Positions 17,557 through 27,500 of a stretch of 64,000 nucleotides of DNA are shown piece by piece. Both the position numbers and the translations under genes were made by a program. The stretch covers positions 124,001 through 188,000 of the forward strand of contig NZ_JAAQWN010000005.1 of assembly GCF_012985465.1 (NCBI RefSeq), given 5' to 3'. Source of the stretch: Pseudomonas sp. WS 5079 (lineage in GTDB: Bacteria; Pseudomonadota; Gammaproteobacteria; Pseudomonadales; Pseudomonadaceae). Positions within the stretch are counted from its first letter, which is position 1; each line of letters opens with the position of its first letter. Under the pieces are notes generated by a model. That model searched no databases, was not told where the DNA came from, and saw only the letters and a program-made list of their open reading frames with translations.

Positions 17557-17599
17557 TTTGATATTCATCCAGCCATACACCTGGCGAAAAGGAGCAACT

Positions 17600-18322
17600 G
17601 TGACCCTGATTTATGGCCACCGCGGCGCTAAAGGCGAAGCACCGGAAAACACCCTGACCAGCTTCCAGCAATGCCTCAAGCACGGCGTGCGCCGTTGCGA
17701 GCTGGACTTGCACCTGTCCATGGACGGCGAGCTGATGGTAATCCACGACCCAACCCTCAAGCGTACCGCCGACCGGCGCGGCAAGGTGGTGGAATATGCC
17801 GCCGCCGACCTGGTGAAGATGGACGCGCGCAACGGCGGCCCAGGCTGGGTCAGCCCCTGCCCGATCCCGCGCCTGGAGGAGTTGTTCGAGAAGTGCGACT
17901 TCGATCACTGGCAACTGGAAGTCAAGAGCGCCTCGCGCACCCGCGCCGCGACCACTGTGCTGGCGATCCGCGAAATGGCCCAGCGCTTTGGCTTGCTGGA
18001 CAAGGTCACCGTGACCTCAAGCTCGCGGGAAGTGTTGAAGGCTGCCCTGGAGTTGACGCCGGACCTGTCCCGTGGACTGGTGGCCGAATACGCCTGGCTC
18101 GACCCGCTGAAGGTCGCGCAGAACTATGGCTGTGAGATTTTGGCGTTGAACTGGACGTTGTGTACCCCTGAACGCCTGGCCAAGGCCCAGCGCCAGGGGT
18201 TGCACGTGTCCGTGTGGACAGTCAACGAACCCGCGCTGATGCGCAGGCTCGCCGACTTCGGCGTAGATAGCCTGATTACAGACTTTCCCGGTTTGGCCAC
18301 TGCCACTCTCGGGAATTACTGA
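17600..18322 (+). CDS. Glycerophosphodiester phosphodiesterase (cytoplasmic type)
   Basis: This enzyme cleaves deacylated phospholipid headgroups to glycerol-3-phosphate and an alcohol. The 240-residue protein starts with GTG at 17600 behind AGGAG. It contains the GDPD motifs IYGHRGAKGEAPENT (catalytic His and Arg), RCELDLHLSMDGELMVIHDP with metal-binding Glu, Asp and His, and VWTVNEP near the end. No signal peptide is present, so it is the cytoplasmic UgpQ type rather than periplasmic GlpQ. It is convergent with sthA. Confidence 0.92.
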   Translation: MTLIYGHRGAKGEAPENTLTSFQQCLKHGVRRCELDLHLSMDGELMVIHDPTLKRTADRRGKVVEYAAADLVKMDARNGGPGWVSPCPIPRLEELFEKCDFDHWQLEVKSASRTRAATTVLAIREMAQRFGLLDKVTVTSSSREVLKAALELTPDLSRGLVAEYAWLDPLKVAQNYGCEILALNWTLCTPERLAKAQRQGLHVSVWTVNEPALMRRLADFGVDSLITDFPGLATATLGNY

Positions 18323-18364
18323 AATCGGTCTCCCCGGCCGGCTCAGGCCACCGGCCGGAGCCGC

Positions 18365-19759
18365 TCAAAAAAGCCGGTTGAGGCCGTCGTAGGCCGCTAC
18401 CCGATAGGCTTCGGCCATGGTCGGGTAGTTGAACGTGGTGTTGACGAAATACTTCAGGGTATTTTGCTCGCCCGGCTGGTTCATGATCGCCTGGCCGATG
18501 TGCACGATCTCCGAGGCCTGGTAGCCGAAGCAATGCACGCCGAGCACTTCCAACGTCTCGCGGTGGAACAGGATCTTCAGCATGCCTTGAGGCTCGCCGG
18601 CGATCTGCGCACGCGCCATGCTCTTGAAAAATGCCTTGCCCACTTCATAAGGCACCTTGGCCTTGGTCAGTTCGTGCTCGTTCTTGCCGATGGAGCTGAT
18701 CTCGGGAATGGTGTAGATCCCGGTCGGCACGTCGTTGACGTAACGCCAGCTGCCGTTGTCGACAATGCTGCCAGCGGCAGAACGGCCCTGGTCGTGGGCG
18801 GCACTGGCCAGGCTCGGCCAGCCGATCACATCGCCGGCACCATAGATATTGGTGACGCAGGTGCGGTAGTTCTCATCCACCTCGATCTGGCCACGGCTGT
18901 TGACCTTGACCCCGATGTTTTCCATGCCCAGCTTGTCGGTGTTGCCGGTACGGCCGTTGCACCAGAGCAAGGCGTCGGCCTTGATCTTCTTGCCGGACTT
19001 GAGGTGCAGGATCACCCCGTTGTCCAAGCCTTCAACGCGATCGTATTCCTCGTTGTGGCGCACGGTGATGTTGTTGTTGCTGAAGTGGTAGCTCAACGCC
19101 TGGGAGATTTCCGAGTCGAGGAAGCTCAGCAACTGGTCACGGTTGTCCACCAACTCCACCAGTACACCCAGGCCACTGAAGATCGAGGCGTATTCACAGC
19201 CGATCACGCCAGCGCCGTAGATGATCAGTTTGCGTGGGGTGTGGCCCAGGCTGAGGATGGTGTCGCTATCGTAGATACGCGGGTGGTGAAAATCGATATC
19301 GGCCGGGCGATACGGGCGCGAGCCAGTGGCGATGATGATGTGCTTGGCCACCAGTTTCTCGACCACGCCATTGGCGCAGACCACTTCGACAGTTTGCTCG
19401 TCGGCGAAGCTGCCGGTGCCGAAGAACAGGTCGACACGGTTACGGGCGTAGTAGCCGGTACGCGAGGCGACTTGCTTGGAAATGACTTTCTCGGCGCTTT
19501 TCAGCACATCCGGGAACGAGAACCAGCGCGGCTCACCAATGGCCCGGAACATCGGGTTGGTGTTGAACTGCATGATCTGGCGCACCGAGTGACGCAAGGC
19601 CTTGGACGGGATGGTGCCCAGGTGGGTGCAGTTACCGCCGACCTGACGACGGCTATCGACCATCGCCACCTTGCGTCCTGCTTTGGCGGCATTCATCGCC
19701 GCACCTTCTCCAGCTGGGCCAGAACCCAGTACCACCACGTCGTAGTTGTAGACAGCCAT
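18365..19759 (-). CDS. sthA: Soluble pyridine nucleotide transhydrogenase
   Basis: SthA is an FAD enzyme that transfers electrons from NADPH to NAD+, balancing the two pools in the cytoplasm. The 464-residue protein has the FAD-binding motif [13 protein letters not shown] (9-21), the NAD-binding motif [16 protein letters not shown] (about 175-190) and a C-terminal dimer domain. The redox-disulfide site of related reductases is [16 protein letters not shown] here: C44 is kept but the second Cys is T49, as in SthA. Pseudomonas depends on NADPH-producing Entner-Doudoroff metabolism, so this activity matters. Confidence 0.97.
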
Positions 19760-19949
19760 GCGTACTCCTCAGAACAGGCCAGGGCGCACGGTTGGGCGCC
19801 TGGCTAAATCATGCCGCGGCCAGCGGTCATGAAGGATCAAATAGGCTCAGGTGTGTGAGCCGGGGCACAGTCTATATAAGGCTCAACGCCGCGCACATTA
19901 ACCCTTGGTCGCGTCGTAGGCCAGTTTTGCCTTTACTACACAGTATTGA

Positions 19950-20963
19950 TTACGGCTTGACCGCCGTCAGTTGTTCGAACGCTTTGTTGCTGCGTGTGAC
20001 GAAAGCATCCCCCTCTCGCATCACAAAAAACGCCGCGATCTGGTGTTTTTCTGCATAGTCCCAGCCTTCTTCAGGCCCCAGCACCAGCAGCAACGTCGAC
20101 AAGCCATCGGCCATCAACGCCGAAGCCTCCAGCACCGTGACCGACGCCAGGTGATGGGTGATCGGCGCACCGGTTCGCGCATCGAGGGTGTGGGAATAGC
20201 GGCGACCATCCTGCTGGAAATAATTGCGATAGTCACCTGAAGTAGACACGCCAAAGCCGTCCACTGCGATAACGCGCTCTGCGACCTGCTGGTCATCGCG
20301 GGGCTCCTCCAGAGCCACACGCCAGGGCGTACCGTCAGGTTTGCGCCCGGCGGCCTTGAGCTCGCCGGTCACTTCGACCAGGTACCGCTCAATGCCCAAC
20401 TGATCAAGCCGCTCGGCAATCCGGTCCACCGTGTAGCCGGCGGCGATGCTGTTGAAGTCCACCTGTACCGCCGCATCCTTGCACAACTGGCCAGCGTCGA
20501 TACGCAGGTGTTGATGGCCGACCCGCTGGCGCGCCAGGGCCAGCGCGATGGGCTCCGGGACTTTTACCTGGCGCGCCTGGGGGCCAAAACCCCACAGGTT
20601 CAGCAGCGGCTCGACCGTCAGGTCAAAAGCGCCGCCACTGGCCTGGGACAGTTGCTCGCCCGTGCGCACCAACCGCAGGATCGATTCGGGCATCGCCTGA
20701 CAGCGGTTGGCCGGCAGGTCGTTGAAACGCTCGATATCGGAATCGCTGCGATAGGTCGACATCTGCCGGTCGACCTCGGCAAGGATGCGCTCGACTTGCG
20801 GCTGTACAGCACTGGCCGCCGGCGTACCGGGGGTGCGGACGTACTTGATCGAATAAGTGCTGCCCATGGTCGGGCCGCCAAAAGCCTCCAGGGGCTCACC
20901 TTTACCGCAGCCCGCCAGGATCGCCAGTGCAGCGCCCACCACTACGTATCGCAAACCGCCCAT
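19950..20963 (-). CDS. apbE: FAD:protein FMN transferase ApbE (lipoprotein)
   Basis: ApbE attaches FMN through a phosphoester to Thr residues of target proteins such as NqrB, NqrC and RnfG. From the ATG at 20963 the 337-residue protein has a lipoprotein signal, MGGLRYVVVGAALAILAGC. Family motifs are GPTMGSTYSIKY, FDLTVEPLLNLWGFGP, DFNSIAAGYTVDRIAERL, SGDYRNYF and HTLDARTG; the Mg site is near ALMADGLST. Longer in-frame starts upstream would destroy the signal peptide. No nqr or rnf genes lie beside it, so its target is elsewhere on the chromosome. Confidence 0.92.
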   Translation of the reverse strand: MGGLRYVVVGAALAILAGCGKGEPLEAFGGPTMGSTYSIKYVRTPGTPAASAVQPQVERILAEVDRQMSTYRSDSDIERFNDLPANRCQAMPESILRLVRTGEQLSQASGGAFDLTVEPLLNLWGFGPQARQVKVPEPIALALARQRVGHQHLRIDAGQLCKDAAVQVDFNSIAAGYTVDRIAERLDQLGIERYLVEVTGELKAAGRKPDGTPWRVALEEPRDDQQVAERVIAVDGFGVSTSGDYRNYFQQDGRRYSHTLDARTGAPITHHLASVTVLEASALMADGLSTLLLVLGPEEGWDYAEKHQIAAFFVMREGDAFVTRSNKAFEQLTAVKP

Positions 20964-21226
20964 AAGCCACACAACCTTCTCGCTGCTGAAAACCAAAATG
21001 ATGCCGCACTCAAGCATATTTCCCGGGCGAGCCATTATGCGGCATGTCGTCGCCTGCTCAGGACCACTTGCGGCAAATAGCCAGCGTGCTAACGGTTTTT
21101 GTTGCTCGGCAACACGGATACACATATGGTTACAAAACTCTTTGGCGCCACCGCGCGCCCAGATTCTGCAGCACGGACGAACAACAACCAGGGATTTCCA
21201 ACAAGATAGCCAGTTGAGTAAATGAC

Positions 21227-22525
21227 ATGTCCAGCACCACGGGCAAAGGCAAGGCGATCTTTCGCGTTGTCAGCGGTAACTTCCTCGAAATGTTCGACTT
21301 CATGGTCTACGGCTTCTACGCCACGGCCATCGCCAAGACCTTCTTCCCTGCCGACAGCGCCTTTGCCTCCCTGATGTTGTCCCTGGCGACCTTCGGTGCC
21401 GGGTTCCTGATGCGCCCGCTGGGGGCGATTTTTCTCGGTGCCTACATCGACCGCCATGGCCGTAAAAAAGGCCTGGTGATCACCCTGGCCATGATGGCCG
21501 CCGGTACGGTGTTGATCGCCTGCGTGCCCGGCTACGCCACGCTCGGGGTGGCCGCGCCGCTGATCGTGCTGCTTGGCCGGTTGCTGCAAGGCTTCTCCGC
21601 GGGTGTCGAGCTGGGCGGGGTTTCGGTGTACCTGGCAGAAATCGCCACGCCGGGGCGCAAGGGCTTCTTCGTCAGTTGGCAGTCCGCCAGCCAGCAAGCC
21701 GCCGTGGTCTTCGCCGGCCTGCTGGGCGTAGGCCTGAACCACTGGCTAAGCCCCGAGGAAATGGGCGAATGGGGCTGGCGCGTGCCGTTCCTGATCGGCT
21801 GCCTGATCGTGCCGGTGATCTTCGTGATTCGCCGCTCCCTGGAAGAAACGCCTGAGTTCCAGGCGCGCAAACACCGCCCTACCCTGCAGGAAATCATCCG
21901 TTCCATTGGTCAGAACTTTGGCATCGTCGTGGCAGGCATGGCGCTGGTGGTGATGACCACCGTGTCGTTCTACCTGATCACTGCCTACACACCGACCTTT
22001 GGCAAAGCCGAGTTGCACCTCTCGGACCTGGATGCGCTATTGGTCACCGTGTGCGTGGGCATTTCCAACTTTATCTGGTTGCCGGTGATGGGCGCCGTGT
22101 CCGACAAGATCGGCCGCAAACCCTTACTGCTCGGCGCGACGATTCTGGCGATTCTCACGGCATACCCGGCGTTGTCGTGGCTGGTGGTCAATCCGAGTTT
22201 CAGCCACCTGCTGATCGTGCTGTTATGGCTGTCCTTCCTGTATGGCTCGTATAACGGCGCCATGGTCGTTGCACTGACCGAAATCATGCCGGTGGAAGTC
22301 CGCACCACAGGTTTTTCCCTGGCCTACAGCCTGGCGACCGCAACCTTTGGCGGCTTTACCCCGGCCGCCTGCACTTACCTGATCCATGTGCTGGATAACA
22401 AGGCAGCGCCGGGGATCTGGCTCAGTGGGGCGGCGGTGCTGGGGTTGATTGCGACCCTGGTGCTGTTCAAGGGTAATCGGCATGAACTGCGCACTGCACA
22501 GGCTTCGGTAGTCGGTGGGGCCTGA
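21227..22525 (+). CDS. MFS transporter, citrate/tricarballylate:H+ symporter type
   Basis: The 432-residue protein has about 12 membrane helices and belongs to the metabolite:H+ symporter branch of the major facilitator superfamily. Sequence features close to the CitA/TcuC citrate and tricarballylate transporters include [67 protein letters not shown] and [14 protein letters not shown]. Uptake of citrate or a related tricarboxylate is therefore likely, but substrate within this branch is hard to predict. It is divergent from apbE and converges on gap with a REPIN and terminator between. Confidence 0.88.
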   Translation: MSSTTGKGKAIFRVVSGNFLEMFDFMVYGFYATAIAKTFFPADSAFASLMLSLATFGAGFLMRPLGAIFLGAYIDRHGRKKGLVITLAMMAAGTVLIACVPGYATLGVAAPLIVLLGRLLQGFSAGVELGGVSVYLAEIATPGRKGFFVSWQSASQQAAVVFAGLLGVGLNHWLSPEEMGEWGWRVPFLIGCLIVPVIFVIRRSLEETPEFQARKHRPTLQEIIRSIGQNFGIVVAGMALVVMTTVSFYLITAYTPTFGKAELHLSDLDALLVTVCVGISNFIWLPVMGAVSDKIGRKPLLLGATILAILTAYPALSWLVVNPSFSHLLIVLLWLSFLYGSYNGAMVVALTEIMPVEVRTTGFSLAYSLATATFGGFTPAACTYLIHVLDNKAAPGIWLSGAAVLGLIATLVLFKGNRHELRTAQASVVGGA

Positions 22526-22531
22526 TAGATC

Positions 22532-22623
22532 GCTATCGCGGCGATGCGGCGGCCCGACAAGCCCGCCCCCACATTTGAATGTATTCGCAAATCAAACTGT
22601 GGGAGCGGGCTTGCCCGCGATGA
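22532..22623. repeat. REPIN with an interrupted left arm
   Basis: The right arm (CTGTGGGAGCGGGCTTGCCC, starting near 22597) is normal. The left arm reads CGCTATCGCGG, then 16 extra bases, then CAAGCCCGCCCCCACA, so the usual arm is split. It lies downstream of the symporter gene. Confidence 0.82.
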
Positions 22624-22655
22624 GGCCTTCAAATCCAACACAATCCCCCAGACAC

Positions 22656-22686
22656 AAAAAAGCCCCGAACCAGTCGGGGCTTTTTC
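22656..22686. terminator. Bidirectional terminator between symporter and gap
   Basis: The stem AGCCCCGA/TCGGGGCT has an A run on the left and TTTTTC on the right, serving both convergent genes. Confidence 0.9.
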
Positions 22687-22701
22687 ATCTACCGCTAATG
22701 C

Positions 22702-24150
22702 TTAGCGCGGAAACGCCGGCGGGTTGACCCCAGCCATGTCTTCCATCACACGCACCACCTGGCAGCTGTAACCGAATTCGTTGTCGTACCAGACGTACAG
22801 TACAACGCGGTTATCCTGGGTGATGGTCGCTTCAGCATCGACCACACCGGCGTGGCGCGAGCCAACGAAGTCGGTGGACACCACTTCCTGGGAATTGACG
22901 AAGTCGATTTGCTTATGCAGATCGGAGTGCAGCGCCATGTAGCGCAGGTACTCGTTCATCTCTTCACGGGTGGCGGCTTTCTCAAGGTTGAGGTTGAGAA
23001 TGGCCATCGACACGTTCGGCGTAGGTACACGGATCGCGTTACCGGTCAGCTTGCCGGCCAGCTCAGGCAGGGCCTTGGCAGCAGCGGTGGCAGCACCGGT
23101 CTCGGTGATCACCATGTTCAGCGCGGCGCTACGGCCACGGCGATCGCCCTTGTGGAAGTTGTCGATCAGGTTCTGGTCGTTGGTGTACGAGTGAACGGTT
23201 TCGACGTGACCGTTGATGATGCCGAACTTGTCATTCACAGCCTTGAGCACCGGCACGATGGCGTTGGTGGTGCAGGAAGCGGCAGACACGATCTTGTCGT
23301 CAGCGGTGATTTCGTTGTGGTTGATGCCGTGAACGATGTTCTTCAGCTTGCCCTTGCCAGGCGCGGTCAGCACAACGCGGTCGATACCTGGGCACGCCAA
23401 GTGCTGGCCCAGGCCGTCGGCATCACGCCAGACGCCGGTGTTGTCCACCAGCAAGGCGTTCTGGATGCCGTACTGGGTGTAATCCACCTCGGTCGGGTTC
23501 TTCGCGTAGATCACCTGGATCAGGTTACCGTTGGCGGTGATGGTGTTGTTTTCTTCGTCGATGGTGATGGTGCCATTGAACGAACCGTGTACCGAGTCGC
23601 GGCGCAAGAGGCTGGCGCGCTTGGTCAGGTCATTCTCGGCGCCTTTGCGCACGACAATGGCCCGCAGGCGCAGGCCGTCGCCACCGCCGGTTTTTTCGAT
23701 CAGGATGCGTGCCAGCAGGCGGCCGATACGACCGAAGCCGTACAGCACCACGTCGGTGCCTTTGCGGGACGCGGCATTTTGCTGGCCAACCACGTCGGCC
23801 AGCTCTTCACGCACGAACTGCTCGGCGCTGCGGCCATTGCCTTGAGCGCGGAATTTGAACGCCAACTTGCCCAGGTCTACCGAGGCCGCGCCGAGCTTGA
23901 GCTCGCTCATGGCTTTAAGCAGAGGGAATGTTTCGTGGACGGAGAGTTCGCTATCGTCGGCAGAACGATGGCGAGCAAAGCGATGAGCCTTGAGAATCGC
24001 GATGACTGATTGGTTGATCAGGCTGCGGCCATAGATCGAGCTCACCACATTGTTATTGCGGTACAGCTGACCGATAAGCGGGATCATCGCTTCTGCGAGT
24101 GCTTCACGGTCGATCCATTCACCAAGACACTGGTCGGGCTTCTGAGTCAC
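22702..24150 (-). CDS. gap: Glyceraldehyde-3-phosphate dehydrogenase, long form
   Basis: The C-terminal 350 residues form a standard GAPDH: nucleotide-binding VVLYGFGRIGRL (about 134-145), catalytic C293 in SAASCTTNAIVP, VHSYTNDQN, RRGRSAALNMVIT and WYDNEFGYS. Ahead of it is a helical extension of about 133 residues not found in housekeeping GAPDH, typical of this Pseudomonas/gammaproteobacterial subfamily. I start at GTG 24150 (MTQKPDQCLGEWIDREALAE) because GGAAGG stands 5 bases upstream; ATG at 24165 would add five residues without a ribosome site. It is divergent from mfd. A mainly gluconeogenic role is likely but not shown by sequence. Confidence 0.93.
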   Translation of the reverse strand: MTQKPDQCLGEWIDREALAEAMIPLIGQLYRNNNVVSSIYGRSLINQSVIAILKAHRFARHRSADDSELSVHETFPLLKAMSELKLGAASVDLGKLAFKFRAQGNGRSAEQFVREELADVVGQQNAASRKGTDVVLYGFGRIGRLLARILIEKTGGGDGLRLRAIVVRKGAENDLTKRASLLRRDSVHGSFNGTITIDEENNTITANGNLIQVIYAKNPTEVDYTQYGIQNALLVDNTGVWRDADGLGQHLACPGIDRVVLTAPGKGKLKNIVHGINHNEITADDKIVSAASCTTNAIVPVLKAVNDKFGIINGHVETVHSYTNDQNLIDNFHKGDRRGRSAALNMVITETGAATAAAKALPELAGKLTGNAIRVPTPNVSMAILNLNLEKAATREEMNEYLRYMALHSDLHKQIDFVNSQEVVSTDFVGSRHAGVVDAEATITQDNRVVLYVWYDNEFGYSCQVVRVMEDMAGVNPPAFPR

Positions 24151-24503
24151 GGGAACCTTCCACATGTAGGGGCTGAAAAAAGGGGCTACATTATGCCGCC
24201 CGACCGCCCCCTGAGCAATGCGCGTCACGCAACAAAAGCCCTTGCAAATAATTTTCACCGCGCTACAGGCCAGTAAATACGCGGCTTCCAGCGAACCCCT
24301 CGGAGAGAGCCCCAGGCGACTTGTCCGTAACCCTCCGAAACATATGTGCATTTCGGCACTACATATTGAGTCAAAACCGCGCATTGTTTGTCTTAGCCAC
24401 TACATTTCCTACAAACCGTAATAGGCACAGTCAGCAACTGACAGGCGGCACTCCAGGCCGTTACAATTACCGACTTTGTCGCAACGCTGGAGCTCAACCT
24501 TCC
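24151..24503. other. gap-mfd divergent intergenic region
   Basis: No convincing gene is seen in these 353 bp. The region must hold promoters for gap (leftward) and mfd (rightward). An inverted repeat, CCGAAA and TTTCGG separated by 10 bp (24335-24356), is the only notable structure and could be an operator. AT content rises toward mfd, where the promoter is expected. Confidence 0.6.
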
Positions 24504-27500
24504 GTGCCCGTCCTGCGTCTACCGCTACTCCCTGCCCAGGCAGGTAAACAGCATTGGGGCAATCTGCCCGGTGCCGCCCTGAGCCTGGCCATTGCCGAGG
24601 CTGCCAGTGCAGCCAAGCGCTTTACCCTGCTCCTGACCGCCGACAGCCAAAGTGCCGAGCGGCTGGAGCAGGAGCTGAGCTTCTTCGCCCCCGATTTGCC
24701 GGTGCTGCACTTCCCGGACTGGGAAACCCTGCCCTACGACTTGTTCTCGCCGCACCAGGACATCATCTCCCAGCGCATCGCCAGCCTGTACCGCTTGCCG
24801 GAACTGGCCCACGGTGTACTGGTGGTGCCGATCACTACGGCGCTGCACCGCCTGGCGCCGACCAAGTTCCTGCTGGGCAGCAGCCTGGTGCTGGATATCG
24901 GCCAGAAGCTCGACGTGGAGCAAATGCGCACGCGCCTGGAAGCCAGTGGCTACCGCTGCGTCGATACGGTGTACGAACATGGCGAGTTCGCCGTGCGCGG
25001 CGCACTGATCGACTTGTTTCCGATGGGCAGCAAACTGCCCTACCGCATCGACCTGTTCGATGACGAAATCGAGACCCTGCGCACCTTCGACCCGGAAAAC
25101 CAGCGTTCCATCGACAAAGTACAGTCGATCAAACTGCTGCCGGCCAGGGAGTTCCCCCTGCAAAAAGACGCGGTCACGCGCTTCAAGGCGCGCTTTCGCG
25201 AGCGCTTTGACGTGGACTTCCGTCGTTGCCCGATCTTCCAGGACCTGAGCAGCGGGATTACGCCCGCCGGTATCGAGTACTACCTGCCGCTGTTCTTCGA
25301 CGAAACCTCGACCCTGTTCGATTATCTGCCCCAGGACACCCAGGTGTTCTCGCTGCCGGGTATCGAGCAGGCGGCGGAAAACTTCTGGAACGACGTGCGC
25401 AACCGTTATGAAGAACGCCGCGTCGACCCCTCCCGGCCTTTATTGCCGCCTGCCGAGCTGTTCCTGCCGGTAGAGGACTGCTTCGCCCGCCTGAAAAACT
25501 GGCCGCGCGTGGTCGCCAGCCAGCAGGATGTGGAAGCCGGCGTCGGTCGCGAGCGTTTCCCGGCCCAGACCCTGCCCAACCTGGCCATCGAGGCCAAGGC
25601 CAGCCAGCCGCTGCAAGCGTTGTCCGACTTTCTCGGTGACTTCCCCGGTCGTGTGCTGTTTACCGCCGAATCCGCCGGGCGCCGCGAAGTGCTGCTGGAG
25701 TTGCTGGAACGCCTGAAGCTGCGACCAAAAACTGTCGACAGCTGGCCAGATTTTGTCGCCGGCAAGGATCGCCTGGCGATCACCATTGCGCCGCTGAACG
25801 AAGGCCTGCAACTGGATGATCCGGCCCTGGCGCTGATTGCCGAGAGCCCGCTGTTCGGCCAACGCGTGATGCAGCGCCGGCGCCGGGAAAAACGCGCCGA
25901 CGCCAACAACGACGCGGTGATCAAGAACCTCACCGAACTGCGCGAAGGCGCGCCGGTGGTGCACATCGACCACGGCGTGGGGCGCTACCTGGGCCTGCAG
26001 ACCCTGGAGATCGACAACCAGGCCGCCGAATTCCTCACCATGGAATACGCCGAGGGCGCCAAGCTCTATGTGCCGGTGGCCAACCTGCACCTGATCGCGC
26101 GCTACACCGGCAGCGACGACGCCCTCGCACCGTTGCACCGCCTGGGCTCCGAGACCTGGCAGAAGGCCAAGCGCAAGGCCGCCGAGCAGGTGCGCGACGT
26201 GGCCGCCGAACTGCTGGACATCTATGCCCGCCGTGCGGCCCGCGAAGGTTATGCGTTCGCCGACCCGAAGGCCGACTACGCCACGTTCAGCGCCGGCTTC
26301 GCCTTCGAAGAAACCCCGGACCAGCAAACCACCATCGATGCGGTGCGCGCCGACATGCTTGCGCCCAAGCCCATGGACCGCCTGGTCTGCGGCGACGTGG
26401 GCTTTGGCAAGACCGAAGTGGCGATGCGCGCCGCGTTCATCGCGGTGCATGGCGGCCGCCAGGTGGCAATCCTGGTGCCGACCACCCTGCTCGCCCAGCA
26501 GCACTACAACAGCTTTCGCGACCGCTTCGCCGATTGGCCGGTGACCGTGGAGGTGATGAGCCGCTTCAAGTCGACCAAGGAAGTCAACGCCGCCGTCGCC
26601 GACCTGGCCGAAGGCAAGATCGATATCGTGATTGGCACGCACAAGCTGCTGTCGGACGATGTGAAGATCAAGAACCTGGGCCTGGTGATCATCGACGAAG
26701 AGCACCGCTTTGGCGTACGCCAGAAGGAGCAACTCAAGGCCCTGCGCAGCGAGGTCGATATCCTGACCCTGACCGCCACGCCAATCCCGCGCACGTTGAA
26801 CATGGCGGTGTCGGGCATGCGCGACCTGTCGATCATCGCCACGCCGCCGGCGCGACGCCTGTCGGTGCGCACCTTCGTCATGGAGCAGAACAACAGCACG
26901 ATCAAGGAAGCCCTGCTGCGCGAGTTGCTGCGCGGCGGCCAGGTCTACTACCTGCACAACGATGTGAAAACCATCGAGAAATGCGCCGCCGACCTCGCCG
27001 AACTGGTGCCGGAAGCACGGATCGGCATCGGCCACGGGCAGATGCGCGAGCGCGAACTCGAACAGGTGATGAGCGACTTCTACCACAAGCGCTTCAACGT
27101 GCTGATCGCCTCGACCATCATCGAGACCGGCATCGACGTGCCGAGCGCCAACACCATCATCATCGAGCGCGCCGACAAGTTCGGCCTGGCGCAGCTGCAC
27201 CAGTTGCGTGGCCGGGTCGGCCGCAGTCACCACCAGGCCTATGCCTACCTGCTGACGCCACCGCGCCAGCAAATCACTGGCGACGCCGAAAAGCGCCTGG
27301 AGGCCATCGCCAACACCCAGGACCTGGGCGCAGGCTTTGTGCTGGCCACCAACGACCTGGAAATCCGTGGCGCCGGCGAACTGCTGGGCGACGGCCAGAG
27401 CGGGCAGATCCAGGCCGTGGGCTTTACCCTCTATATGGAGATGCTCGAGCGGGCGGTAAAGGCCATCCGCAAAGGCGAGCAACCGAACCTCGATCAACCC

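Noticed and set aside
18325..18364. GC-rich inverted repeat between the phosphodiesterase gene and sthA, considered as a terminator
   Set aside because: The stem CCGGCCGG is present, but there is no clear T run on either strand.
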